From Fibrobacterota bacterium (GTDB lineage Bacteria; Fibrobacterota; Fibrobacteria; UBA11236), in contig JAHFCH010000010.1 in NCBI GenBank assembly GCA_023249635.1, positions 1 to 32,343 on the forward strand: DNA of 32,343 nucleotides, given 5' to 3'. Position 1 is the first letter of the stretch, and every line of letters starts with the position of its first letter. Under the pieces are notes generated by a model, which did no database searches, had not been told where the DNA came from, and saw only the letters and a program-made list of their open reading frames with translations. The position numbers and the translations under genes were made by a program. Positions 23,066 to 31,167 of the stretch are shown here, piece by piece.

Positions 23066-23119
23066 GATAGGCAATGCTCCGCCATATTCCTCGCTCATCG
23101 CGCATGCTTTCTTCAAAGC

Positions 23120-24163
23120 CTATTTAAGAAACTTCTTCTTGGTCCCATGGCGCCATATCCGCCGCCCCCTCAAATCAAGCATGGTATGGACCTCACTCCC
23201 AAGGATATTCGACGAAGAAACGACTTCCAAATATCCGCCGCGCAGGGTGTAGGACCTAGCCTCGGTAACTTGCATCCGAGGCCCGGTGATGAAAACCGGA
23301 ATCGGCTGGTACTCAAAGGCCCCCAAGTCCACCGCCTTACCAAAGACACGGGAATACCCATCGAGGTCCTTGGCGGAGGCCCCCGTGTTCAACGAATCGA
23401 CGAGGCCGGTGTCTTTGGCCGGAGAGTTTTCTCGCAAGTGGTAATTGCCCGCCGAGGCATCGATGAACAGCGATTCCGACCCCATGCAGTGGTCGAAGTA
23501 GACATAGTTGGTTGGAGGCCCCTTGAACTTCTTCAGGCTGTCCACGAAGGCGCAGTTCTTGAATTGGATGCTGACGGCCTGGGTGGCGGCCGATATGGCC
23601 CGGGGATCGAGGCCGCGGGCGAAGGTGCAGTTGAGGAGATAGCCGCTGCTGCCGTAATTGTTTTGGATGGAATTGACGGACATGAAGACGGAGTCGGGGA
23701 AGAGGGTGTTGTAGAAGAAGAATCCCGCGCCCGATGCCGCGTAGATGGATTTCGCGCGGACGATGGAGGTTTTGACCGTCACGGGCCCGTCCAGCGATGA
23801 GACATCGGCCATCGTGGCATGGGAGATGTTGACTCTTCCTTTCGTGGAGATCTTTCCCAGTGAGCAATAGTCCAGGATGCCGAGCTCCACCGTGAGGCTC
23901 GATAAGGAGTCGAACCGGATGGGGTCCTTGGCCGTGCCTATGGCGGTCAGGTTGCAGAAAGAGACTCTGCCCTGCCCCTTGAAGGTGGTGCCGGGCAGGA
24001 TATCGACCACGCTTTCGACGGTATTGCTCAGAGAACCGGATACCGTAATGGTGCCGGCCAGGACCGCGGGGCCTGTCAGGGTTCCCGTGAGGCTGGTATC
24101 CCGGTAGGTGATGGACCAAGCCGAGCCGGCCATAAGCAGGCCTATGCAGACAAGGTTTTTCAT
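23120..24163 (-). CDS. secreted right-handed beta-helix protein (choice-of-anchor Q type)
   Basis: A signal peptide (MKNLVCIGLLMAGSAWS) is followed by a parallel beta-helix of short strands (GRVSFCNLTAIGTAKDPIRF, VSIQFKNCAFVDSLKKF). Near residue 240-290 is the 'choice-of-anchor Q' signature (NYHLRENSPAKDTGLVDS, then DLDGYSRVFGKAVDLGAFEY), common on extracellular proteins. The C-terminus has MLDLRGRRIW, like the sorting-like motif of other secreted proteins here, but only about ten residues follow, fewer than in the others. Its ATG overlaps the stop of the upstream GLUG gene (ATGA), so the two are co-expressed and translationally coupled. The ligand or substrate is unknown. Confidence 0.82.
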   Translation of the reverse strand: MKNLVCIGLLMAGSAWSITYRDTSLTGTLTGPAVLAGTITVSGSLSNTVESVVDILPGTTFKGQGRVSFCNLTAIGTAKDPIRFDSLSSLTVELGILDYCSLGKISTKGRVNISHATMADVSSLDGPVTVKTSIVRAKSIYAASGAGFFFYNTLFPDSVFMSVNSIQNNYGSSGYLLNCTFARGLDPRAISAATQAVSIQFKNCAFVDSLKKFKGPPTNYVYFDHCMGSESLFIDASAGNYHLRENSPAKDTGLVDSLNTGASAKDLDGYSRVFGKAVDLGAFEYQPIPVFITGPRMQVTEARSYTLRGGYLEVVSSSNILGSEVHTMLDLRGRRIWRHGTKKKFLK

Positions 24164-26925
24164 AGTGTCACCTTCCTTATGAAGCGTGCGATGCGGCCTG
24201 TATGCAGGTCTTCGACCCGCAGGGCCGAGAGATAGATGCCTGGAGCCAGTCCGGGCAGGGTCAGGTGCGCCCAGTCGTTCGCGCCGGTGGAGGTTTCCTG
24301 ATCGGAGATCATGGACCCGGAGGCGGAGTAGAGCTGGAGACGGATGCGGGCCGCATATCCGGTCTTGACCCGGATTCCCGAGCCGAAGTCCGCGAGGAGG
24401 GTGACTCCGGGCGGCGCGGGGGCGGGCTGGAAGTGGTCCCAGACCCGGACCGGGAATCGGGTGAAGGCTTTCAGGTAGGGATAACCGTCGTTGATGGCGG
24501 GGGAGAGGGACCAGATATCCTGGGTGGCGGTGTCATCGTTGGGTTTGCCGGCGAAGTCCCAGGGAGTGTCCAGGCCGGTCGTGCCGATGCGGGTGAAGGT
24601 GGCGAGGTCCTTCATTTCGTCGGTGCTTTTTCCGGTACCGGCGGCGGAAAAGATCATGACCGAGGTATGCCGATCCCAGAAGGAGTTGAACACCCGGTCT
24701 TTCACGGCCGTGCCGATGAGGCCGCCATAGGTTCCCGTGGAGGTGTACTTTTTGATGAGTCCCGTGGAATAGCAGTTCTCCACCCAAGAGGAATCACCCT
24801 TCAGCTCCTGTATCAGTCCGCCCGAATAGTAATCGCCGGCCACTTCTCCCCGCGCGAAGGAATTGGATATCCTGGCTTGTTCGGCTACTCCGATGAGGCC
24901 GCCCGCCCGGTAGTTCTTGAGGGTGACGAAGGCGAAGGTATTGGAAACGGGACAGCCGGAGACACTGCCCGCAAGACCGCCGGCGTAGTTGGAACTGCCC
25001 TCGATTTTCCCAGTCACATAGACCCGGGAGATTTCTCCTTTGCTCGCGGGGCCGGTGCCGCAGTATGCGCTTCCCACCAGGCCACCCAGGTAACTGTTTC
25101 CGGTAAAATCAAAATTGACGACACCGAGATTCTTGAGGGTGGCTTTGGACACGGTGCCAAAAAGTCCTTGGGCCTGACCGTTCGGTTTCAACTTCAACCC
25201 GGAGATTTCATGATCGCCTCCGTCGAAACTGCCCTGGAAGGTCGTGTCTTGCTTGCCGATGGCCCGGAACCCCTCGCCCTTGTTCTCGAAGGCGCCGCCC
25301 GCGGCGAAATCGGCGGCGGTGAAAGCGATATCCGAAGTGAGCAGGTAGTGCAGGTCCGCTCTCCATTCACCGGAGTTGGTGCTCAGGAAGCCAAGGTCGG
25401 CCTTGTTGACGATGCGATAGGGGTCCGCCTTCATGCCGGAACCTTTATACGGGTGGGTGAGGATGAACAGCTGTTGTCCATATGCCACCCCGCTATCATT
25501 CCTGGCGAAGGCTCGTACATAGTACCGGGTGTTGGGCAAGAGCCCGGTGGGGGTATGTGAAAAGGATGGGAACGCCGAGGCGGTTCCGAAATCCTTTTCC
25601 GGATCCTTGCCTCTTTCCGGCATGCCCGTGGTATTCCAGACGAAGCCATAAGCGGTGATGCCCGTTTTTCCGATATCCAGGATCCTTCCCGTGACCGTGA
25701 AACAGGTATCCAGGGCCCCGAAGATGTCCCGAGTGGAGACGGCCGGAAGGACTGGAAGTGATTGCCATTGGAAGATGGGATATCCCTGGTTCGCGATGGC
25801 GGAAAACGTCCAGGTATTTGTGAAGCTCCATCCGGCGCTGATATAGATGGTCTGGGCCTTCATCTCGGCCGTGGATTTGCCCGCTCCTCCTCTTGAGGCG
25901 CCCAAGCCGCTGGCCGCCGTGTCCCAGAAGGAATTCTCGCTACGTTGCGCGGTATCCCTTCCGATCAATCCGCCCGTGGTGGTTGGTACGTCATTCACCG
26001 GACCGGTGGAGTATCCCCGGAGGACCTTGCCTTTCAAAATGTCCCCGACCAGCCCGCCGCAGGAGATCTTGGCCTGGACCTTCCCCATGGCGTAGACATC
26101 GTTCAGTTCTCCATTGGCGAGGTATCCCACCAGGCCCCCCACGCCATAATTGCCCCGGACAGTGCCGGTCGCGAAGGAGATCGCCAGGGAGGGCCGGCCA
26201 CTTACCCACTCATCCTGATGCCCGATGAGCCCGCCGATCTGGTTATCTCCCACCACATCGGAGGTGGAGGAGGATTTCTGCACCAAGGTGTCATAGGGAT
26301 GCGAGACGGCGACACCCTCGCTGAACCCGATCAGCCCGCCTACCTCTACCAGGCCTTGGACCGAGCCGGCCGAATGGCAGCCTGTCACCCAGCCCCGGTT
26401 ATATCCGATGAGCCCGCCGACGCGTTCGCCCCGGCCCGTTCCTTCCACGGCTCCCGTGACCATGCAATTCGTGACCTTGCCCCGGTTGAGGCCGGCCATG
26501 CCGCCGGTCCGCGAACTGCCCTGGACGCGCACGTCGAGAAGGCGGAGATTCCTGATCGCAGCGCCGGTATCGAGGGTTCCGAAGAAACCCCAGGCGGAAT
26601 CGTAGCCGGAGTTCGCCACCAGTTTCCGCATCCGCAAGCCCGTGATGCTGTGTCCTTCCGCGTCATAGCTTCCCCGGAAGGCCCAACCGAAGGCGGTGCT
26701 TGAACCTATGGGCAGGAAGTTGGCGGTGTCGAGAAGGATATCGGCCGTTTGCCGGAAGTTACTGGCCCAATCGGCCGTAGTCGCGGAGAGGAACCTCAAG
26801 TCGGCCGGGGTGGCGATACGATAGGGATCGGCGGGGGTACCTGCGCCACCGGAGTAGGCCTGGGCGCGAAGAGGAGCGACGACGGAGATGGCGAGCATGG
26901 ACAGCACCGTCAAGGCTTTATTCAC
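24160..26925 (-). CDS. large secreted GLUG-repeat protein with C-terminal sorting-like domain
   Basis: The 921 residues start with a signal peptide (cleavage near LRAQA). Residues about 24-390 and 494-830 are two blocks, each opening with 'ADPYRI...ADL.FLS' and followed by GLUG-type units (GGLIGYNRGWVTGCHSAGSV; NYAGGLAGSVSGCPVSNTFA). These fold as a beta-helix. Between them, about 395-490, lies a fibronectin III-like domain (YGFVWNTTG, LLPNTRYYVRAFARNDSGVA). Residues 850-921 carry the sorting-like tail with LYSASGSMIS and a terminal FIRKVTL. Such proteins are usually adhesins or surface-exposed binding proteins. It is the first gene of a two-gene operon with the beta-helix protein and diverges from a small envelope gene. 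Confidence 0.87.
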   Translation of the reverse strand: MNKALTVLSMLAISVVAPLRAQAYSGGAGTPADPYRIATPADLRFLSATTADWASNFRQTADILLDTANFLPIGSSTAFGWAFRGSYDAEGHSITGLRMRKLVANSGYDSAWGFFGTLDTGAAIRNLRLLDVRVQGSSRTGGMAGLNRGKVTNCMVTGAVEGTGRGERVGGLIGYNRGWVTGCHSAGSVQGLVEVGGLIGFSEGVAVSHPYDTLVQKSSSTSDVVGDNQIGGLIGHQDEWVSGRPSLAISFATGTVRGNYGVGGLVGYLANGELNDVYAMGKVQAKISCGGLVGDILKGKVLRGYSTGPVNDVPTTTGGLIGRDTAQRSENSFWDTAASGLGASRGGAGKSTAEMKAQTIYISAGWSFTNTWTFSAIANQGYPIFQWQSLPVLPAVSTRDIFGALDTCFTVTGRILDIGKTGITAYGFVWNTTGMPERGKDPEKDFGTASAFPSFSHTPTGLLPNTRYYVRAFARNDSGVAYGQQLFILTHPYKGSGMKADPYRIVNKADLGFLSTNSGEWRADLHYLLTSDIAFTAADFAAGGAFENKGEGFRAIGKQDTTFQGSFDGGDHEISGLKLKPNGQAQGLFGTVSKATLKNLGVVNFDFTGNSYLGGLVGSAYCGTGPASKGEISRVYVTGKIEGSSNYAGGLAGSVSGCPVSNTFAFVTLKNYRAGGLIGVAEQARISNSFARGEVAGDYYSGGLIQELKGDSSWVENCYSTGLIKKYTSTGTYGGLIGTAVKDRVFNSFWDRHTSVMIFSAAGTGKSTDEMKDLATFTRIGTTGLDTPWDFAGKPNDDTATQDIWSLSPAINDGYPYLKAFTRFPVRVWDHFQPAPAPPGVTLLADFGSGIRVKTGYAARIRLQLYSASGSMISDQETSTGANDWAHLTLPGLAPGIYLSALRVEDLHTGRIARFIRKVTL

Positions 26926-27057
26926 GGGAGCTCCCGGGTTCGCAAGGGTGTCTGGAACTTAAGGCGCGAGCGCCAAAAGATAGTCTATTTTTGGAACCTC
27001 TAATATATGGGACCAAATGACTCCGCCCGGTCGTCACACCAATGATTTGGATTAAGT

Positions 27058-27504
27058 ATGAAGCATAGGAAACTGGCAGCTTTCATTCTGATCATTCTCT
27101 CCTCCCAGTCTTTGGTAAATGCAAACGACGGCAACGGATTCGTGTCACTAGAGGCGTCGCTAATCTCATTTGTTGATTTTAACATGGGACTGTTTTTCAT
27201 AAATGGAGGTTCAATTCGAGGAAAGGGATTCGACATTTCACTCAATCCGGGCCTCGCTTCGAGCAATATCCAATTCGGTTATGGGCATTACGAGGATGGA
27301 GGTTCATGCGGTCTTCCCTCCATAATCTCGGGCGATGTATTACTCGGGAGAACCTATATATTCAATGGAATAATTGACAAAAATGAATTTTATGCAGGAC
27401 TCCAAATAAAACTTTCGCTTACCATAGCGGCATTAAGGCTGGGCGTGATAGTTTCAGATCAAAAAGAAATCCGTCCCAATCTTGGTATTGGCGTGGGTCT
27501 CTAA
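27058..27504 (+). CDS. small exported protein, possibly an outer-membrane beta-barrel
   Basis: The 148 residues begin with a signal peptide (MKHRKLAAFILIILSSQSLV, cleavage near VNANDG). The mature part is made of alternating short strands rich in Gly and aromatic residues (SLISFVDFNMGLFFINGGS, SSNIQFGYGHYEDGG, KNEFYAGLQIKLSL) and ends with GIGVGL. This fits a small barrel or beta-sandwich, but no family is recognised. The region is A+T-richer than its neighbours. It diverges from the GLUG gene; the next gene follows after 53 bases. Confidence 0.6.
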   Translation: MKHRKLAAFILIILSSQSLVNANDGNGFVSLEASLISFVDFNMGLFFINGGSIRGKGFDISLNPGLASSNIQFGYGHYEDGGSCGLPSIISGDVLLGRTYIFNGIIDKNEFYAGLQIKLSLTIAALRLGVIVSDQKEIRPNLGIGVGL

Positions 27505-27557
27505 AATAATCAATTGGCCAAGTTGAACTTGAGGGGATAGGGAGGATCCGAGGTAGC

Positions 27558-28070
27558 ATGGGCAAACGAACTTTGTTTCGTGGTATTTTTGGGTTGGGCG
27601 CGCTCATTGTCGCCAAGGTTCAGGCGATTCCAGCCAAAGACATTCTCCTTACGGTCCCATATATGGTCAAGGCGACGGGCACCCTGACCCTCTGCGGCTA
27701 CATCCGGCATGGGACCACGGTTCATGAGGTGGTGCCTAATATTCTCCTTCCCGCTACCCTGACCGCGGCCATTGCCCTACCAGACCTCATAACAATCGGG
27801 ACGCTGGCCTTTGGCAGCGGAAATGCTTTACGTGGCGTGCGCCGCTACGCTTATGGATCAGAGATGGTTGTCGGGGGCCTTTCGATGCTTATCGGTATGT
27901 ACAGCCTTTCCCAAGGCGGTCACGGAAGCGAGATGGGCTTCATTCCGGTAGGGGTTGGTTTGCTCGTTCTGCTCGCTGCTCAGACGGACGCGATTCCGTT
28001 CGGTTCCGAAAAGACGGGCGGCAGTACCACGCCTTCTATACCGGTAGCCAATCTCACAATTCCATTCTGA
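27558..28070 (+). CDS. hypothetical membrane protein
   Basis: GAGG lies four bases before the ATG at 27558. The 170 residues have an N-terminal hydrophobic signal or anchor (MGKRTLFRGIFGLGALIVAK) and further hydrophobic stretches (LLPATLTAAIALPDLITIGT; VGGLSMLIGMYSLSQ; FIPVGVGLLVLLAAQ). The tail is Ser/Thr/Pro-rich. It is probably an integral membrane protein of unknown function. It may be co-transcribed with the small exported protein before it. Confidence 0.6.
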   Translation: MGKRTLFRGIFGLGALIVAKVQAIPAKDILLTVPYMVKATGTLTLCGYIRHGTTVHEVVPNILLPATLTAAIALPDLITIGTLAFGSGNALRGVRRYAYGSEMVVGGLSMLIGMYSLSQGGHGSEMGFIPVGVGLLVLLAAQTDAIPFGSEKTGGSTTPSIPVANLTIPF

Positions 28071-28437
28071 TCTGCCTTAACCGATCTTCATCGCGCGCAA
28101 CCGGAGCTCGTTCCGGGAGCTTTTGCCCCACTCCACTCGCATCCTCGCGCAACGGGTATGCTCTCGCTGCCCACTTCCTATTGGCGCAAACGTAAAGCAA
28201 AATTTGGGATTGGTAGGAGTTGCCCTTAAAAGGGGAAATCAGATAAAAAAATGTTTACGGGAAGGGTTAAAAAAGGCCATGTAAGAAATACCGACATCAC
28301 AAAATTGATAAGCCGACTTCTAATCACAATCCTCACATTACATTAGCTTCGTCTTCTGCCAAAAACCAATGGTAACTCTGGTATCACTCTGATCAAGTGG
28401 CTACCAACGGGGGGATATCATTCTGTTCAGAAAATGG
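28071..28437. other. intergenic region with no recognised gene
   Basis: This stretch of 367 bases between the membrane protein and the glycosidase gene has no convincing reading frame. It holds one weak inverted repeat (CCGGA...TCCGG near 28100) and A+T-rich bases from about 28200, which may contain the promoter of the glycosidase. I see no RNA fold that I can name. Confidence 0.5.
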
Positions 28438-31020
28438 ATGTTAAACGGGATTCTGATGTGTTCGGTGCTGCTGCAATCGGCCGCAGCAACCGCAGATGAT
28501 TGGGGTGAACTACAATCGATACTATCGGGCATCGTAGGCAGGTATACGGCACCGCCTCAATTGAGTGATGTCGTAACAAACGGATATACGGCCGGGCAAT
28601 TGCTGGGTAACGGTGATATTGCCGTTACCGCGGACGCACGCAATCATACGCATAGGTTTTACATCGCCAAATCGGGATTTTTCAATCCCGCCACCCAAAA
28701 ATTGACCTTTGGATCAGTTGCGATTATGGGACCGAATTCCGCCCCAGATCCTTCCGAAAAAATTCTTCAGGAACAGGACATCTTGAATGCGGAAGTCCGT
28801 TCTACCATCGTTATCGAAGGCCAAACCGTCACCATGAAGACATGGGTGGTTGAATCGGAGAACTTATTGGTTACCGAGCTCATAACGGCCTCGAATGCGG
28901 CAACGATTCCGATTATCGTCAGCGTGCAAATCCCTTCCAATGCAAGTTACCCGGCGACGAGCCTTGCGGGAACGGGGATTGCATCGGTGACACGAACCAG
29001 CGCGGCTGCTCCGGGCAACAATGCGTGGTTTTGCCAGGCCGCCGCTTCTACCGGGGTTATCGGCGCTACGGCGACTGCATCGGCGCCAAGCGCCAATGAA
29101 GCCCGATTGCAGTTTTCGCTGTCTCCCAATACTTCCGTTCAAATAGTAACGTCGATAAAAGGCGATGCCCGGCCGCATACGGCTGCTACTCCCGGCGTTA
29201 CCACCTATCGGAATTCAACGGTTCAGCGGGTGGCAGGACTGACCATGGGTACGCTTACGACCTTACATCAGGAGCATCTTGACTGGTGGAAAAAATTCTG
29301 GCTGAAGTCTTATGTCAAGTTGAATGACGCCGCATTGGAGAAGTTCTATTACGGTGGGCTGTATGCGCTGGGAGCCTCAATCCGTGAGGGCTTTATCATA
29401 CCGGGTACCTACTCTGCCTGGAGTAACAACGATTCCGCTACTGCGAAATATTACCTGAATTACAACTATGAAGCGCCGATGTATGGCGTTTTCACCGGCA
29501 ACCGGCCCGAGTTGGCAAAGCCTTATTATGCCCCGATATTGTCGGAAGCACCCTATTCGCAGAACAAAACCGCAGCAGCAGGTTACAAAGGAGTATGCTT
29601 CCTTAGATCTTTTGCTCCCTTAAACATTTATGGCCCGGCACCGGCATTGAATCCCATCGCTTCCGCAAAAGATTTCACCAAGCTTCCCTCCGACCAGAAA
29701 ACCAACGGCACTTTTGCGGCAATACCGTTTATCTGGAATTATGAATACATGGGCGATACGGCTTTCTTTTCCAGTACTACGTATCCGTTCCTGAAAAACC
29801 TGGGCGAGTTCTGGATGGATTACCTGGCAAAGAACGCCGCCGGGCGGTATATCGTTGAACATACCGCCGTCAATGAGGGCGGTCACGATTTGAATTCCGC
29901 TTATGACCTGGGATATATCCGTCTGCTTTTCAAATCATTGCTCAAAGGAAGCCTGGATTTGGGCGTGGATGCGAATAAAAGGGCTGCCTGGCAGGATATA
30001 GTGGACCATCTTGTCGATTATCCGACGGGTACCATGAGCGGATTCAATAAGCAGGTATTTTATCTGGCCGAAACCATCAACAATTCCACCAAGGGTAATG
30101 CGCTTTTGAATATCGGCGATCAGCCGATTAATCTGGAGGGCATTGTTCATCCCGGTGACAATTATACGATTGGTTCCGATGATACAAAGCTGCAGCTTGT
30201 CAGAAACACCCTTGAATATGTGAATCCGTTTACTCCCGGGAGCAGGGGAGCATCCATGAATGGATTTCCGAAGACCTTTACCATCGCCGCTAGAGCGGGC
30301 TGGCCCGCCGAAGATTTAATCAGCAAATTCAAAGCGGCGATCAGTTATGGCTGGCGGGAAAACCTTACCGTCAAGCAAGGCGGCGGCGCACATGAAACTT
30401 CCGGGGCGATAGAAACCATAAACTCCATGCTGCTGCAGACCAACGGAACCGTCACCCGGGTATTCCCTTGCTGGCCAACGGCCAGGAATGCGAAGTTCGT
30501 AAGGCTTCGCGCCAAAGGAGCATTCCTTATTTCAAGCGAAATGAACAACGGCGGAATATTGTATGTCGACATAACCAGTGAGAAGGGGAATCCGATAACG
30601 CTGATGAATCCGTTCGCGTCGGGAAAAGCGGTAACGCTCTTCCGCAACGGCGTGAAGAAAGGCTCACTTACCGGCGATACCCTGAGCCTCACCACTTCGA
30701 CGAATGAAGTTATCGAGCTGACGCCCGATGGCATCGGGGCGGGACGTCCCGGACTTTCGGCAGCTGAGAGAGCCGCTTACCGGATCGTGCCGGCCGCCGG
30801 AGCGATTGTCGTCGAATTTCCGGCTCGGCTGTGCCATTCCGTTTCGCTGTTTTCACTGGGTGGAAAGAGTGTGTATTCGTGCCGGGTACCGGCCTCCGGC
30901 CGTGCGAGGATTCCCCTGGCCGCCGTGGGGCCCGGGGTATTTTTGGTTCGCGTGGATCGCTTGGGCGGCAATGGCCTGCCGGTCTGGTCGTGGAACGAGC
31001 GCGCCACGTTCATGAAGTAG
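28438..31020 (+). CDS. secreted six-hairpin glycosidase, GH95-like (possible alpha-L-fucosidase/galactosidase)
   Basis: The 860 residues begin with a short hydrophobic signal (MLNGILMCSVLLQSAAATA). Residues 40-275 form a beta-sandwich (GNGDIAVTADARNHTHRFYI). A helical linker (HQEHLDWWKKFW, 277-288) leads to an alpha/alpha barrel at about 290-680. Blocks resembling GH95 are NYNYEAPMYG at 340-349 (Asn340 and Asn342 at the sites of the GH95 Asn pair), AVNEGG with Glu480 where GH95 has its general acid, and GAIETINSMLLQTNG near 625-640. The Asp of the GH95 'DGNFG' motif is not obvious, so the assignment is to the wider six-hairpin clan with GH95 the best guess. The final 75 residues carry the LFSLGG sorting-like motif. 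The ATG at 28438 lacks a clear ribosome-binding site. Confidence 0.65.
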   Translation: MLNGILMCSVLLQSAAATADDWGELQSILSGIVGRYTAPPQLSDVVTNGYTAGQLLGNGDIAVTADARNHTHRFYIAKSGFFNPATQKLTFGSVAIMGPNSAPDPSEKILQEQDILNAEVRSTIVIEGQTVTMKTWVVESENLLVTELITASNAATIPIIVSVQIPSNASYPATSLAGTGIASVTRTSAAAPGNNAWFCQAAASTGVIGATATASAPSANEARLQFSLSPNTSVQIVTSIKGDARPHTAATPGVTTYRNSTVQRVAGLTMGTLTTLHQEHLDWWKKFWLKSYVKLNDAALEKFYYGGLYALGASIREGFIIPGTYSAWSNNDSATAKYYLNYNYEAPMYGVFTGNRPELAKPYYAPILSEAPYSQNKTAAAGYKGVCFLRSFAPLNIYGPAPALNPIASAKDFTKLPSDQKTNGTFAAIPFIWNYEYMGDTAFFSSTTYPFLKNLGEFWMDYLAKNAAGRYIVEHTAVNEGGHDLNSAYDLGYIRLLFKSLLKGSLDLGVDANKRAAWQDIVDHLVDYPTGTMSGFNKQVFYLAETINNSTKGNALLNIGDQPINLEGIVHPGDNYTIGSDDTKLQLVRNTLEYVNPFTPGSRGASMNGFPKTFTIAARAGWPAEDLISKFKAAISYGWRENLTVKQGGGAHETSGAIETINSMLLQTNGTVTRVFPCWPTARNAKFVRLRAKGAFLISSEMNNGGILYVDITSEKGNPITLMNPFASGKAVTLFRNGVKKGSLTGDTLSLTTSTNEVIELTPDGIGAGRPGLSAAERAAYRIVPAAGAIVVEFPARLCHSVSLFSLGGKSVYSCRVPASGRARIPLAAVGPGVFLVRVDRLGGNGLPVWSWNERATFMK

Positions 31021-31059
31021 CCGGTCCTGAAATAGGGGTTGCCTCTCTCGCGCTGATCC

Positions 31060-31092
31060 GGGGGCGGCCTTTCGTGGCCCCCTCTTTAGCCT
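31060..31092 (+). terminator. candidate Rho-independent terminator after the glycosidase gene
   Basis: A G-rich arm with GGCC (from 31060) pairs with GGCCCCC (ending near 31083) around the loop TTTCGT, with one bulged C, and is followed by TCTTTAGCCTTT. The T-run is short, so confidence is moderate. Confidence 0.45.
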
Positions 31093-31167
31093 TTATCATA
31101 TCCGCAATACGAATTATCCTTTTATCAAAATAATTGTAATGTCTCAAAACTCCTGGAGGGGAGTTCC

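Noticed and set aside
24202-25560. Plus-strand reading frame of 452 codons
   Set aside because: It is antisense to the GLUG-repeat gene, rich in Gly/Glu/Arg, and has no recognisable motif or ribosome-binding site.
24160-26925. DNA tandem repeat or CRISPR-like array in the GLUG gene
   Set aside because: The repetition is at the protein level with diverged DNA; units vary in length and there are no constant repeats with unique spacers.
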